Assembly: GCA_036924085.1 (NCBI GenBank)
Contig: JAVGWX010000011.1
Span: 92,383,819-92,447,818, forward strand
Length of the DNA: 64,000 bases
Reading direction: 5' to 3'
Source: Ariolimax columbianus
Taxonomy: Eukaryota; Mollusca; Gastropoda; Stylommatophora; Arionidae
Below the pieces are notes generated by a model. That model ran no database searches. It was not told the DNA's origin and saw only the letters and a list, made by a program, of their open reading frames with translations. Each line of letters begins with the position of its first letter. The first letter of the stretch is position 1. The position numbers and the translations under genes were made by a program. Below, one piece after another: positions 47,201 through 56,250 of the stretch.

Positions 47201-50200
47201 TATCTTTCTAATATTGTTTTCTCCCATTCTGTAATTATGTTCCATATTGGATCTACCCATGTGGATGACTGTACATTTATCTACATTAAACTCCATTTGC
47301 CAGCTTACAGACCATTCTCGAATTTTATCTAAATCCGACATCAATATATCCACTTCTGCTTTAGATGTGACACTACTGCATAGTTTTGTGTCATCAGCAA
47401 ATTTTGCAATCATGGATCTCATATCAATGTCCAAATCATTTATATATATCAAGAACAAAATTGGTCCCAAAACCGAGCCCTGTGGCACACCACTTTTCAC
47501 TTCACTCCACTCAGAGTACTCCTTATTTATGCCCACCCTCTGCCTTCTTCCCGTTAACCAATTTTCAATCCATTTGGCAACTTCGCCACCTATTCCATGT
47601 GATTTTAACTTTTGAAATAATCTTTGATGAGGTACTCTATCAAAGGCCTTTGCAAAGTCTAGATAAATAACATCCACTGGCTCCCCTTTATCTATGATTT
47701 TAGTAACCTCCTCCATGAATTCAAATAGATTTGTTAAGCATGATCTCCCTCTAGTAAACCCATGCTGACTATTTCTAATTAGATTCAATTTTTATAAGTG
47801 CATTACAATGTTTTCTTTGATTATTGACTCTAACAATTTACAGACTATGCTCGTTAAACTCACCAGTCTATAATTTGCCGGATCTGATTTTTTGCCTTTT
47901 TTGAATAAGGGGATCACTCCTGCATCTTTCCAATCCCGTGGAACAATCCCTTTTGTAAGTGATTGAGAACATAATATAGCCCTGCGCACAGGCCCCCAAA
48001 AGTCTACTCACTGTGCTAAACTGTTGTCGTTTGGTCTTGTGGCCTGCCTTGCCGAGGGTGTCCCCGCCCACCAGATCTAAAAGTAGACCATGGACATCAA
48101 AAATGGGAAATGGTCCCGCCCCAATATCACCAGGTACGGTCAAATCAGAAAGACATCATCCTCACTGCACACGGCCTGGGAATTGTTGCGCTCATGGATG
48201 GTTGGCATGACAGCCTTGTCACCTAAGCAGTCTACCTACCTGCCCCAGGCTCTGAGATATCAGGGGTGGGTTGAGCTCCGAGCTACCAAGTGTGGACTAG
48301 GCTCTGAACTATACATGACAAGCTAGGCTATTGACTGACCTTCTCTTGTGCGGCTTGCCCTTGAAATGATCACTCAAAGCCTTCTCATTGATGAAATATT
48401 TCCTGGAACAAAGAGGTCCTAGTTAGGTAAGGGTTCCTGGAACAAAGAAGTCCTAGTTAAGAAAAGGTTCCTGGAACAAAGAAGTCCTAGTTAGGTAAGG
48501 GTTCCGGGAACAAAGAGGTTCTAGTTAGGTAAGGGTTCCTGGAACAAAGAGGTCCTAGTTAAGTAAGGGTTCCTGGAACAAAGAGGTCCTAGTTAAGTAA
48601 GGGTTCCTGGAACAAAGAGGTCCTAGTTAAGTAAGGGTTTCTGGAACAAAGAGGTTCTAGTTAGGTAAGGGTTCCTGGAACAAAGAGGTCCTAGTTAAGT
48701 AAGGGTTCCTGGAACAAAGAAGTCCTAGTTAAGTAAGGGTTCCTGGAACAAAGAGGTTCTAGTTAGGTAAGGGTTCCTGGAACAAAGAGGTCCTAGTTAA
48801 GTAAGGGTTCCTGGAACAAAGAGGACCTAGTTAAGTAAGGGTTCCTGGAACAAAGAGGTCCTAGTTAAGTAAGGGTTCCTGGAACAAAGAAGTCCTAGTT
48901 AAGTAAGGGTTCCTGGAACAAAGAAGTCCTAGTTAAGAAAAGGTTCCTGGAACAAAGAAGTCCTAGTTAGGTAAGGGTTCCGGGAACAAAGAGGTTCTAG
49001 TTAGGTAAGGGTTCCTGGAACAAAGAGGTCCTAGTTAAGTAAGGGTTCCTGGAACAAAGAGGTCCTAGTTAAGTAAGGGTTCCTGGAACAAAGAGGTCCT
49101 AGTTAAGTAAGGGTTTCTGGAACAAAGAGGTTCTAGTTAGGTAAGGGTTCCTGGAACAAAGAGGTCCTAGTTAAGTAAGGGTTCCTGGAACAAAGAAGTC
49201 CTAGTTAAGTAAGGGTTCCTGGAACAAAGAGGTTCTAGTTAAGTAAGGGTTCCTGGAACAAAGAAGTCCTAGTTAAGTAAGGGTTCCTGGAACAAAGAAG
49301 TCCTAGTTAAGTAAGGATTCCTGAAACAAAGAGGTCCTAGTTAAGTAAGGGTTTCTGGAACAAAGAGGTTCTAGTTAGGTAAGGGTTCCTGGAACAAAGA
49401 GGTTCTAGTTAGGTAAGGGTTCCTGGAACAAAGAAGTCCTAGTTAAGTAAGGGTTTCTGGAACAAAGAGGTTCTAGTTAGGTAAGGGTTCCTGGAACAAA
49501 GATGTCCTAGTTAAGTAAGGGTTCCTGGAACAAAGAGGTCCTAGTTAGGTAAGGGTTCCTGGAACAAAGAAGTCCTAGTTAAGTAAGGGTTCCTGGAACA
49601 AAGAAGTCCTAGTTAAGTAAGGGTTTCTGGAACAAAGAAGTCCTAGTTAAGTAAGGGTTTCTGGAACAAAGAAGTCCTAGTTAAGTAAGGGTTCCTGGAA
49701 CAAAGAAGTCCTAGTTAAGTAAGGGTTCCTGAAACAAAGAGGTCCTAGTTAGGTAAGGGTTATACATGAAGTCCCTGGAAGTCACAGATGGATAGCTGTG
49801 TTAGTCACCAATTAATCACAATGCATTCCTTCATGAGCTGAGCAGATGTGCTCAAATCACATTTTTCTAGTGCTAGAATTGAGACTACAGGGAGAAATGT
49901 AATTCATCAAATTGTGGATAAAGCAGTTTTTAGCGGTATCCTTCCAGATTTGATGAATCGTCAGATGTGTGTGACACTTCACAACTCCTAGTATCCGACC
50001 GTGGTGTCGACAGATATGCGTGAAACTGTGTCTAGAAAAGAGAAGAATTTGAGGTGACCTAATGCAGGTTTAAAAGATAATCAAAGGAACGGATAAATTA
50101 GACTATAACAAGTTTTTCAAAATACAACCACCTACAAGAAAAAGATAGCATAGCTACAAATTAGCTAAAGAAAGGTCCAGATTAGATGTTAGGAAATATC

Positions 50201-52802
50201 TTTTTTTAGTCAGAGAGTGTTCTTGAAACAAATTCTAATTTCAGGTAAGAGTTTTTAAAAATCAGTAAATAAAATGACTACCCTGTAGAAGACGAGCAAA
50301 GACCTATAATACTGATCACACAAATAAGATCAAAACAAATTCATGCACTTATAAACCTGATTGTTGTGTTTTGTCTCACAAACATGTGGAAAATATACAA
50401 AGTGGCCTGTAGACTACAAACCACAAGTACACATATGATCTGAATAATCTAATCTATAAACCACAAATACATATCTGACCTGATCTGACTAGTCTACTCT
50501 ATAAACCACAAGTACAAATCTGACCTGATCTGACTAGTCTAATCTATAAACCACAAGTACAAATCTGACCCGATCTGACTAGTCTAATCTATAAACCACA
50601 AGTACAAATCTGACCCGATCTGACTAGTCTAATCTATAAACCACAAGCAACCATGAATGAGTTCTCAACTGCATGCAGTAACTTTGGTCGTACGGCAATC
50701 ACCAAGAAAACGGAGTTAATCTTTCTACCAAGCCCGGGAATGTCCTAACATGAACCAAACATCACTGTACAGGGCCATCACCTACAAGCACTTGTTAGCT
50801 TTACCTACCCTAGTAGTGCCCTCACCAGAGAAGGGAATATCGACTTGAGGCCCACAACAGGATTTACAAGGTGCGTGCTGCTTTTTAAAGAATACGAAAA
50901 CACTTGGGACCAGCAGTGGTGCCACTAAGATAAGTGTGTATCATGCTGACCACCCTTCTGTACACTTGCAAAATATGGACAGTCTATAGCATGCATGTCA
51001 GGAAACTTAAACCTTTTCATGTAGACTTTCTAAGCAGACTGCTTAGGATCGGTTGGCAGGATGTAGTGCGCAACTCTGCAGTCCTCAGCAGGGTGAAACT
51101 TTCTGGCATCCATGCACTGCTACAGAGGGCTCAGATCAGAAGAAGGACTCAGATCAGAAGGAGGGCTCAGATCAGAAGGAGGACTGGACACGTTAACATG
51201 TCAGATGAACACCCCCATAAACAGCTGTTTGCGGTGAGCTCAGGACAGAGCTTGCAGGAGGGACAGAAGAAACGATACTCTAAAAGTTTCTTAGAATAGT
51301 CTCTACACCGATATCGATGCATGTTCTGAACCGCTCAGTCTGGCACACTGCCATGACACATGGCGCTTGCACCGCTGAGAACCATTATTTAGGTGCAAGA
51401 AAAATGAGATGCACGAAAGGACAAAATGCATATTGGCCATATTACTAACGCTGTTCATGTGTGCCTAGCATGCGGTAGAATTTGTCATGCTCAGATCGGA
51501 CTGTAGTCATATGCGGTCACATTATGTCTGACGCTGTCGCCATCTTCACTTGCAATGGGCAACTAACTAAACCACAACTACACATCTTACCTGACTGGTC
51601 TAATCTATAAACCACAACTACACATCTTACCTGACTGGTCTAATCTATAAACCACAAGTACACATCTTACCTGACTGGTCTAATCTATAAACCACAAGTA
51701 CACATCTTACCTGACTGGTCTAATCTATAAACCACAAGTACACATCTTACCTGACTGGTCTAATCTATAAACCACAACTATACATATGACCTGACATTTA
51801 TTCATGTCCAGACTACTGCTGAGAGCTTACTTGTGCTGAGCTCTCCTCGACAGACAACTACTGTTGCTTTGGTAGCGAGTTATTCTGGCTCTTCTTTGTG
51901 TCTTGGGGCACGTCGACAATGATGGACCTTGGTCTCCTGGCTGTAGTGCAATGCAATGTGCCTCAGGGTCACCAATAAGTAAATTTATGTCCGAACAGTA
52001 ACATATTTGATTACTACAGAATCATACTACATCTGACAACATCATCATGCCAGTGTCAAACAAAGCTTGCCCCTACTGTCACAATGTGCTATTGAAAACT
52101 ACACCTTCAATTGACCGTCTAAAGCACATCTTTCTGATGTTTACCAAGAGTTTAGAGAGCCAAGCAAATTGTAACTCATAAGATGAGAGATCAATTACTG
52201 AGTAGAATCTGATCCCAAACTCAGCCTTAAGAAGCAGAGAGACAAGAATGAATCTATTGAAGCATCTCCACGCCCCAGGAGTCACAAGATCATGCTCATA
52301 GCCTGACACACAATGACTTAAACAAGAGAGGATGGAGTGGGATAGTGACACGGCTCACAAGCCGAAGGTGCTGGGTTCGATTTCCATCACTGCACTGGCC
52401 GTTGCCCTGCAGAAGCAAACCCTTAGAAAATGCAGGAGGAAGCAGACCCTTACATAAAATGCATGCCGAAGCCGGATACACTGGGCAAACAGGCACAAAA
52501 TAGAAACAGCAGTGCAACGCTTACCACTTTAGGAAATAGAGAAATAAGAAGGAGAAAAAACAAGAGCACTGATGAAATATGAAAACCAACTTAGGAATGT
52601 GAACATTTACTTACGCACAATGTAGACAGTAAAACTGAGCAGCCCCTGGTTTATCCAGATCTACACTCTGGTTAAGGAGTATCTTCGGTGTTTTCATGTC
52701 ACCATGAATCAGGTCTAAGTCTCGTGTCCTGCGCTTGGTGCGATATTTTTCCTTCAGTGGTTTGTCCCCTTTGTGCATCTTCTTGCGCCGATACCGCCCC
52801 AT
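44109..52802 (-). CDS. ZNF593: ZNF593/Bud20 homologue, three coding exons, complete
   Basis: Joining 52,802-52,615, 48,402-48,340 and 44,253-44,109 gives 396 bp, 131 residues plus stop, close to the length of animal ZNF593. The order is a basic N-terminus ([20 protein letters not shown], then [15 protein letters not shown]), one C2H2 finger of the U1/ZNF593 type (CLHC, 12 residues, H, 5 residues, H; exons 1 and 2), [20 protein letters not shown] and a GMGSYVAPK tail. All splice sites are GT-AG and all split codons join cleanly (GC|G, AG|G). By homology with yeast Bud20 it should be a nuclear shuttling factor of pre-60S ribosome assembly and export; human ZNF593 was also described as modulating Oct-2 binding. 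It is the only convincing host gene here. Introns 1 and 2 (4.2 and 4.1 kb) are full of repeats, but the coding sequence looks intact. Confidence 0.92.
44361..44653. repeat. 34-bp direct duplication in intron 2
   Basis: A 34-bp segment containing GGTAAGTCAGGTCAGTAAAG is present identically at 44,361-44,394 and 44,620-44,653, about 100 bp and 370 bp from exon 3. The sequence between them shows no gene. Confidence 0.85.
44654..45190. other. Intron 2 sequence without recognised features
   Basis: No coding region or repeat family could be assigned. Short open frames here show no domain or codon pattern. Confidence 0.5.
45203..45446 (+). mobile_element. tRNA-derived SINE, copy 1
   Basis: A 244-bp element with a perfect 12-bp target duplication ATATGGAAGGTT (45,191-45,202 and 45,447-45,458). 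The head is tRNA-like: an A-box-like TGGTTAAGTGGC and a B box GGTTCGATCCC at about 45,251-45,261. A body contains GGAGGAAGCAGACCCTTACA and the tail ends in a run of about 13 A. The intact target duplication suggests a fairly recent insertion. A second copy is at 52,329. Confidence 0.9.
45459..46023. other. Intron 2 sequence without recognised features
   Basis: I found no gene, domain or tandem repeat in this stretch. Confidence 0.5.
46024..46139. repeat. 58-bp tandem duplication
   Basis: Two diverged copies of a 58-bp unit starting GGAGCATGA and containing GGGGTAACCCTGAC, at 46,024 and 46,082. A partial third (GGAGCAAAA) begins at 46,140. Confidence 0.8.
46140..46633. other. Intron 2 sequence without recognised features
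   Basis: A locally GC-rich patch near 46,465-46,540 (CGCACACGGACGGGGCCC) stands out, but I could not assign it. No gene is seen. Confidence 0.45.
46634..48008 (-). mobile_element. L2/CR1-like LINE, copy A2 (longest RT in the window)
   Basis: The minus strand encodes most of the reverse transcriptase. It starts in [20 protein letters not shown] and [17 protein letters not shown] (47,989-47,792), then a single in-frame TAA at 47,789-47,791, then a 358-codon frame. In that frame, YLDFAKAFD is at residues 42-50, [10 protein letters not shown] at 100-109, the catalytic FADD at 130-133 and [15 protein letters not shown] further on. The thumb region has [19 protein letters not shown]. Compared with A1, about 105 bp are lost in frame between SRLD and AHSF. 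The 3' end has the stem-loop and a (CTTAA)n complement tail. It is 5'-truncated near 48,008 and lies in intron 2 in the same sense as the host gene. Confidence 0.93.
48009..48339. other. Intron 2 start, no other feature
   Basis: This lies between the LINE and exon 2. The minus strand begins with the exon 2 donor GTCAGT (48,339-48,334). I see nothing else. Confidence 0.55.
48340..48402 (-). CDS. ZNF593: ZNF593 homologue, exon 2
   Basis: This 63-bp exon is bounded by acceptor CTTTGTTCCAG and donor GTCAGT on the minus strand. It encodes [20 protein letters not shown] with split codons at both ends (Ala at the start, Arg at the end), which supplies the two zinc-binding His residues. Its first three bases (GAA) are also the first bases shared with every unit of the adjoining 34-bp minisatellite. 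Confidence 0.93.
48400..49759 (-). repeat. 34-bp minisatellite, 40 copies, each containing the intron 1 splice acceptor
   Basis: Exactly 40 head-to-tail 34-bp units run from 48,400 to 49,759 with no indel (unit starts at 48,400 + 34n). Read in the gene's sense, each unit carries a branch-point-like CTTAAC or CTAAC, the tract ACCTCTTTGTTCC and AG|GAA. This is the same sequence as the working 3' splice site of exon 2, which is the last unit in that direction. A few substitutions vary (AGGTCC/AAGTCC/AGGTTC; TTCCTGG/TTTCTGG). A 14-unit (476-bp) block is duplicated: the variant GTTAAGAAAAGG is at 48,456 and 48,932. Confidence 0.95.
49760..50025. other. Intron 1 sequence without recognised features
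   Basis: No gene or repeat family is recognised between the minisatellite and the next LINE fragment. Confidence 0.5.
50026..50225 (+). mobile_element. L2/CR1-like LINE, copy A3 (internal fragment)
   Basis: The plus strand matches the [20 protein letters not shown] to RKYFF section of the other copies (GTGTCTAGAAAAGAGAAG... TTAGGAAATAT... AGTCAGAGAGTG). It carries many substitutions and lacks both the RT core and the 3' tail. It is old relative to A1 and A2. Confidence 0.8.
50410..50650. repeat. 45-bp minisatellite, about 5 copies
   Basis: Units containing CTATAAACCACAAGTACAAA start at about 50,454, 50,499, 50,544, 50,589 and 50,634, with a diverged unit before them. The unit shares its TCTATAAACCACAA core with the 40-bp array at 51.6 kb. 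Confidence 0.92.
50660..51560 (+). mobile_element. RTE-like LINE, C-terminal fragment
   Basis: The plus strand encodes, with stops and frameshifts, the end of an endonuclease/RT-type LINE. Pieces are [45 protein letters not shown] and WDQQWCH. A 121-codon frame (50,934-51,299) follows with [48 protein letters not shown] and [10 protein letters not shown]. Distal remnants resemble the Cys/His motif that ends such proteins. Three 18-bp units at about 51,127-51,187 expand one motif in frame ([12 protein letters not shown]). It sits between two related minisatellites in intron 1. Confidence 0.8.
51562..51797 (-). repeat. 40-bp minisatellite, about 6 copies, each with a donor-like CAGGTAAG
   Basis: Units starting TAATCTATAAACCACAA recur every 40 bp from 51,601, with a partial unit before and a diverged one after. 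On the minus strand, which is the sense of the host gene, five units read CAGTCAGGTAAGATGTG, a perfect CAG|GTAAG splice-donor consensus. The array lies in intron 1. Confidence 0.92.
51798..52319. other. Intron 1 sequence without recognised features
   Basis: No domain or repeat is recognised in this stretch. Confidence 0.5.
52329..52557 (+). mobile_element. tRNA-derived SINE, copy 2
   Basis: The same SINE family as at 45,203, here 229 bp, with 9-bp target duplications AAACAAGAG (52,320-52,328 and 52,558-52,566). Its B box is GGTTCGATTTC at about 52,374. The body motif GGAGGAAGCAGACCCTTACA is shared exactly with copy 1, while the A-box region is decayed. It ends only about 50 bp from exon 1. 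Confidence 0.88.
52615..52802 (-). CDS. ZNF593: ZNF593 homologue, exon 1 (start codon)
   Basis: Coding from ATG at 52,802 (context AAAATGG) to the donor GC|GTAAGT (52,614-52,609). It encodes the basic N-terminus and the first half of the zinc finger, ending AAQFYCLHC. The N-terminal run [13 protein letters not shown] is the hallmark of the family, which fixes the start. The three bases before ATG follow a CAG, so an upstream non-coding exon is possible. Confidence 0.94.
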
Positions 52803-52809
52803 TTTCTGA

Positions 52810-53289
52810 GGAGATAATGGACTTTTTCATTGTGGCAGTATAGAAATAAGGAGATAATGGACACACTCATTGTGGCAGTATAGAAATAAGGAGATAATGG
52901 ACACACTCATTGTGGCAGTATAGAAATAAGGAGATAATGGACTTTTTCATTGTGGCAGTATAGAAATAAGGAGATAATGGACACACTCATTGTGGCAGTA
53001 TAGAAATAAGGAGATAATGGACTTTTTCATTGTGGCAGTATAGAAATAAGGAGATAATGGACACACTCATTGTGGCAGTATAGAAATAAGGAGATAATGG
53101 ACACACTCATTGTGGCAGTATAGAAATAAGGAGATAATGGACTTTTTCATTGTGGCAGTATAGAAATAAGGAGATAATGGACACACTCATTGTGGCAGTA
53201 TAGAAATAAGGAGATAATGGACACACTCATTGTGGCAGTATAGAAATAAGGAGATAATGGACACACTCATTGTGGCAGAATAGAAATAA
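52810..53289 (-). repeat. 40-bp minisatellite, 12 copies, abutting the start codon
   Basis: Twelve indel-free units start at 52,810 + 40n (GGAGATAATGGAC...). Two variants alternate, ACTTTTTCAT (T) and ACACACTCAT (C), in the order T C C T C T C C T C C C from the gene outward. In the gene's sense the proximal unit ends CATTATCTCCTCAG just before AAAATGG, an acceptor-like sequence. The other units read TATCTCCTTAT at that point. Confidence 0.95.
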
Positions 53290-53493
53290 GAAGACTATCA
53301 CCCAGTTACCAGTCTCTGTACAAGCAACATCCTAAATGCTGCCAGGGTACAAAAGGGTAGAAGACAAGCACGTCATAATAGGCAACTAATGAACGAAGGT
53401 TAGCCACAAAAACAAATATAGACACGCTAAATGAGAAGAAATATCGAAATTCACACATCCAGAACAGAAGTGCTCCCATGTTAAAAGGACACA

Positions 53494-53782
53494 GAAGCAG
53501 GTCCTATGTTAAGATGACACAGAAGCAGGTCCTACGCTAAGAGACTAAATGAAGCAGGTCCTATGCTAAGAGACTAAATGAAGCAGGTCCTACGCTAAGA
53601 GACTAAATGAAGCAGGTCCTACGCTAAGAGACTAAATGAAGCAGGTCCTACGCTAAGAGACTAAATGAAGCAGGTCCTATGCTAAGAGACTAAATGAAGC
53701 AGGTCCTACGCTAAGAGACTAAATGAAGCAGGTCCTACGCTAAGAGACTAAATGAAGCAGGTCCTACGCTAAGAGACTAAAT
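53494..53782. repeat. 29-bp minisatellite, 10 copies
   Basis: Units beginning GAAGCAGGTCCTACGCTAAG start at 53,494, 53,522, 53,551 and then every 29 bp to 53,754. The first is diverged, and the remainder differ mainly in CTACG/CTATG. Confidence 0.94.
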
Positions 53783-55084
53783 GCTGAGAAAGTCACTAGA
53801 AATCTGCATCCCCGATTTACCTGATTCCTTCCAGATAAAATGAAAGGTTTGGGATCTGGCACAATCTATGAGAACGGAAAGGCTGCTCAAGTAGAACTAC
53901 AGAACTGAATTCTTGGGTTTAGTGGATCTGTCATCTAGACACACACCATAGCAAAGGTGCTATCAACAGAAGCAAATAATGCATTTATAGAACAGAAGTC
54001 AGTATGTCTCCGAATTCTACTAGCATGGGAGCCAGTGGGTCTCAAAAGGCTACCAGCTACTTTCCAAACTGTCAACAAGAAGATAGAGATAAACAACATG
54101 TAATGATACACACCAACTAACAACATAGAAAAAATGTCTGATAATGACTGCCTGAAGGAGGAGGAGGAGGGGGAAGGGAAGATAACCATCTTCCATAAGC
54201 CAAAATAAAGATGGAGATACACAGCATATAACCACAGGAAACTTTAAAGAGACATAGCATATAATCACAGGGAACAGTTCAGTGTGGGATTCCTGAGGAA
54301 CAAGGAAATACAAGATATATTTAAAGTTATGATATCAACTAAATAGGTTTGCCGTGTTAAAACTAGAAGCTTGTACATCACAGACAACAGATACAAAAAT
54401 ATATGAAATGAGACTTCTGCAAAAGTAACGGCCAAAAGGAAATGCCAACACAAAGCATGGATAAAAATCAGAAACTATTGCAACGATAAAGGAAAGAAAA
54501 ATGAAGCATAGAATGCCCTTCATTCGTTATCCTGTTTTTATCCAGTGCTGTTCTATGCCACGAGATTTAGCCTGTAGTGTCTAAAAGGTCTGGAAGATTA
54601 GTAAGGGATCTAATGGAGAACTCTTGGTTTTCTTTTCCTATACTCACTCCACTAGAAATATTTGTTTTAAAAAGTTAAATAAGAGGATGAGAGAAAAGAA
54701 ACACTTGATTACATCTTTATTTATGCTACAATACAAATAAGAAGAAAGAATTCACATCCTTTATTTATTGCACTCTAACCAATATGTGTATGGGTTATAT
54801 TTGTCATGTTTTCAGTGTGTGGGGTGAAATGGTTGGTCATATATGAAGCAAATCATATGTGATTTGGATGATTTCAACATTGATTGTGTCCTTTATTGAA
54901 GATTGCTTCTGGCTTTAGAAATTTAAACAGACAAATGTGCATAGCTAAAACAATAGTAGCCAAGAACTGCAAAGTAAAGACTTGTCAATCTGAAACAAAA
55001 ACATATCAAGTCGACTAGAATACCATCGATCATTTGTGTGTCTTCTTGGCTTTCCCTTTCCAGACTAATGCTATTTTTATTAAT
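53783..55084. other. Spacer without a recognised gene
   Basis: Several short open frames show no recognisable domain. A partial duplication of a CAGCATATAA(C/T)CACAGG segment lies at about 54,220-54,275. AT-rich sequence dominates from 54,600. Confidence 0.5.
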
Positions 55085-55322
55085 AGTAAACAAGAGAAAG
55101 AAGAAAGCTGATCAGAAATATGTCTGTCATATTGGGCAAGAGACAGGTCAGCTCGTAACCGGTGAGGTCATTGGGGTCAACATGAAGACATTCCCACACC
55201 ACCCCTCTGTCAGCGAATGCTGCCTGTGCCTTCTCTGGTCGGATTCTTTTATGTTGTCCTCCCACCTCTTTTTGGGACAAACTCTTCATCGTCTGCCTTG
55301 TACTTTCCCGTGCAGGATCGTT
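55085..55322 (-). mobile_element. LINE family B, 3' end, minus copy
   Basis: The minus strand reads ILHGKVQGRR, a stop, then CPKKRWEDNIKE and LTEGWCGNV. This is the C-terminal motif (R-x-R-K-R-W-E-D-N-I followed by a D-R-x-x-W motif) of endonuclease/RT LINEs. It is the mirror copy of the next feature, with short indels. Confidence 0.75.
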
Positions 55323-55511
55323 TTTGCAAGACCATTTGACCTCGAAATGTGTCCCAAAAAGAGGTGGGAGGACAACATAAAAGAATGGACCAATCTCCGA
55401 CCAGAAGAGGTACAGACAGCAGACGCTGACAGAGAAGGGTGGTGTGGTGTTGTGAGGATGTCTTCACGTGTGCCCCAACAACCTCACGAGTTAAGGGATG
55501 ACCTAACCTGA
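55323..55511 (+). mobile_element. LINE family B, 3' end, plus copy
   Basis: The plus strand reads CPKKRWEDNIKEWTNLRPEE, then a DREGWCGVVRMSSRVPQQP motif and RDDLT before a stop, the end of the LINE ORF. It forms an inverted repeat with 55,085-55,322; the shared core begins GTCCCAAAAAGAGGTGGGAG on both strands. Confidence 0.78.
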
Positions 55512-55544
55512 CAAACCTGCCTCACACCATTTAGCAGTCTAAAA

Positions 55545-56250
55545 TTAAATATCTGTTCGGTAGTGCTTCTCCCCTACCTGCTCCTCAGCAATGATGTTCT
55601 CTGCTTGGGGTTTCAATCGGTCGAGGATTAATCTAAGCATGACCTTGCTAGGGTGGCAGATGAGGCTAAATGTTCTGTAATTGTGGCACAGCTTTAGGTT
55701 TCCAGACTTAGATAACGGTATAACCATTGATTTTGTCCATAAGTCAGGCAAGTTTCCCGTCACCCATATTTTGCTGCAGATGTGTTTCCAGCCTTCACCA
55801 CTACCTCCCCACCTGCCTGTAAGAGCTCTGCTGGTATATTGTCTACTCTGGCCACCGTCCCTCTTCTCAATGTCTTTACCGCTGCAGTTGCCTCTTTCTT
55901 CTTTATCAGATGGTTATTCTCTATCGTTGTTGGTAGGATTGTTTTCTCAGGCTCATCCTGGCCCTCATAGCTGTATAACTCAGAGCAGTACTCTATCCAT
56001 TGTGCCAGTATGTCATTGTCCCCTATAAGGTACTTGCCACTTTTATCTTGGATCATAAAGTTCCTGCCTTGTCTAGGTGTCACCAGTTCTTTGACCACCT
56101 TGTATGCACCTTTAGCGTCATTTCTGTCTAATCTCTCTTCGATGTTTGTACATTGCTCACATATCCACGCTTCTTTCGTCTATCTCATCTTTTGTTGTAT
56201 CGCTTCCTGGATCTCTTTATATCTGTGGACCTTATTTGAATGGTGTAAAC
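55545..56250 (-). mobile_element. LINE family B, N-terminal RT fragment
   Basis: The minus strand encodes YKEIQEAIQQKM, a stop, TKEAWICEQC, RLDRNDAKGAYKVVKELV, ILAQWIEYCSELY and NIPAELLQAGGEVV. After a frameshift near 55,762 it continues with LWTKSMVIPLSKSGN and ICHPSKVMLRLILDRLKPQA. This is the palm entry region of an endonuclease/RT LINE. The catalytic YxDD part is missing. Confidence 0.82.

Noticed and set aside
47247..47670. Plus-strand frames of 122 and 94 codons
   Set aside because: Shadows of the LINE A2 reverse transcriptase on the opposite strand.
53935..54523. Hydrophobic minus-strand frames of 62-95 codons
   Set aside because: They overlap each other in different frames, match no family and follow AT-rich composition.
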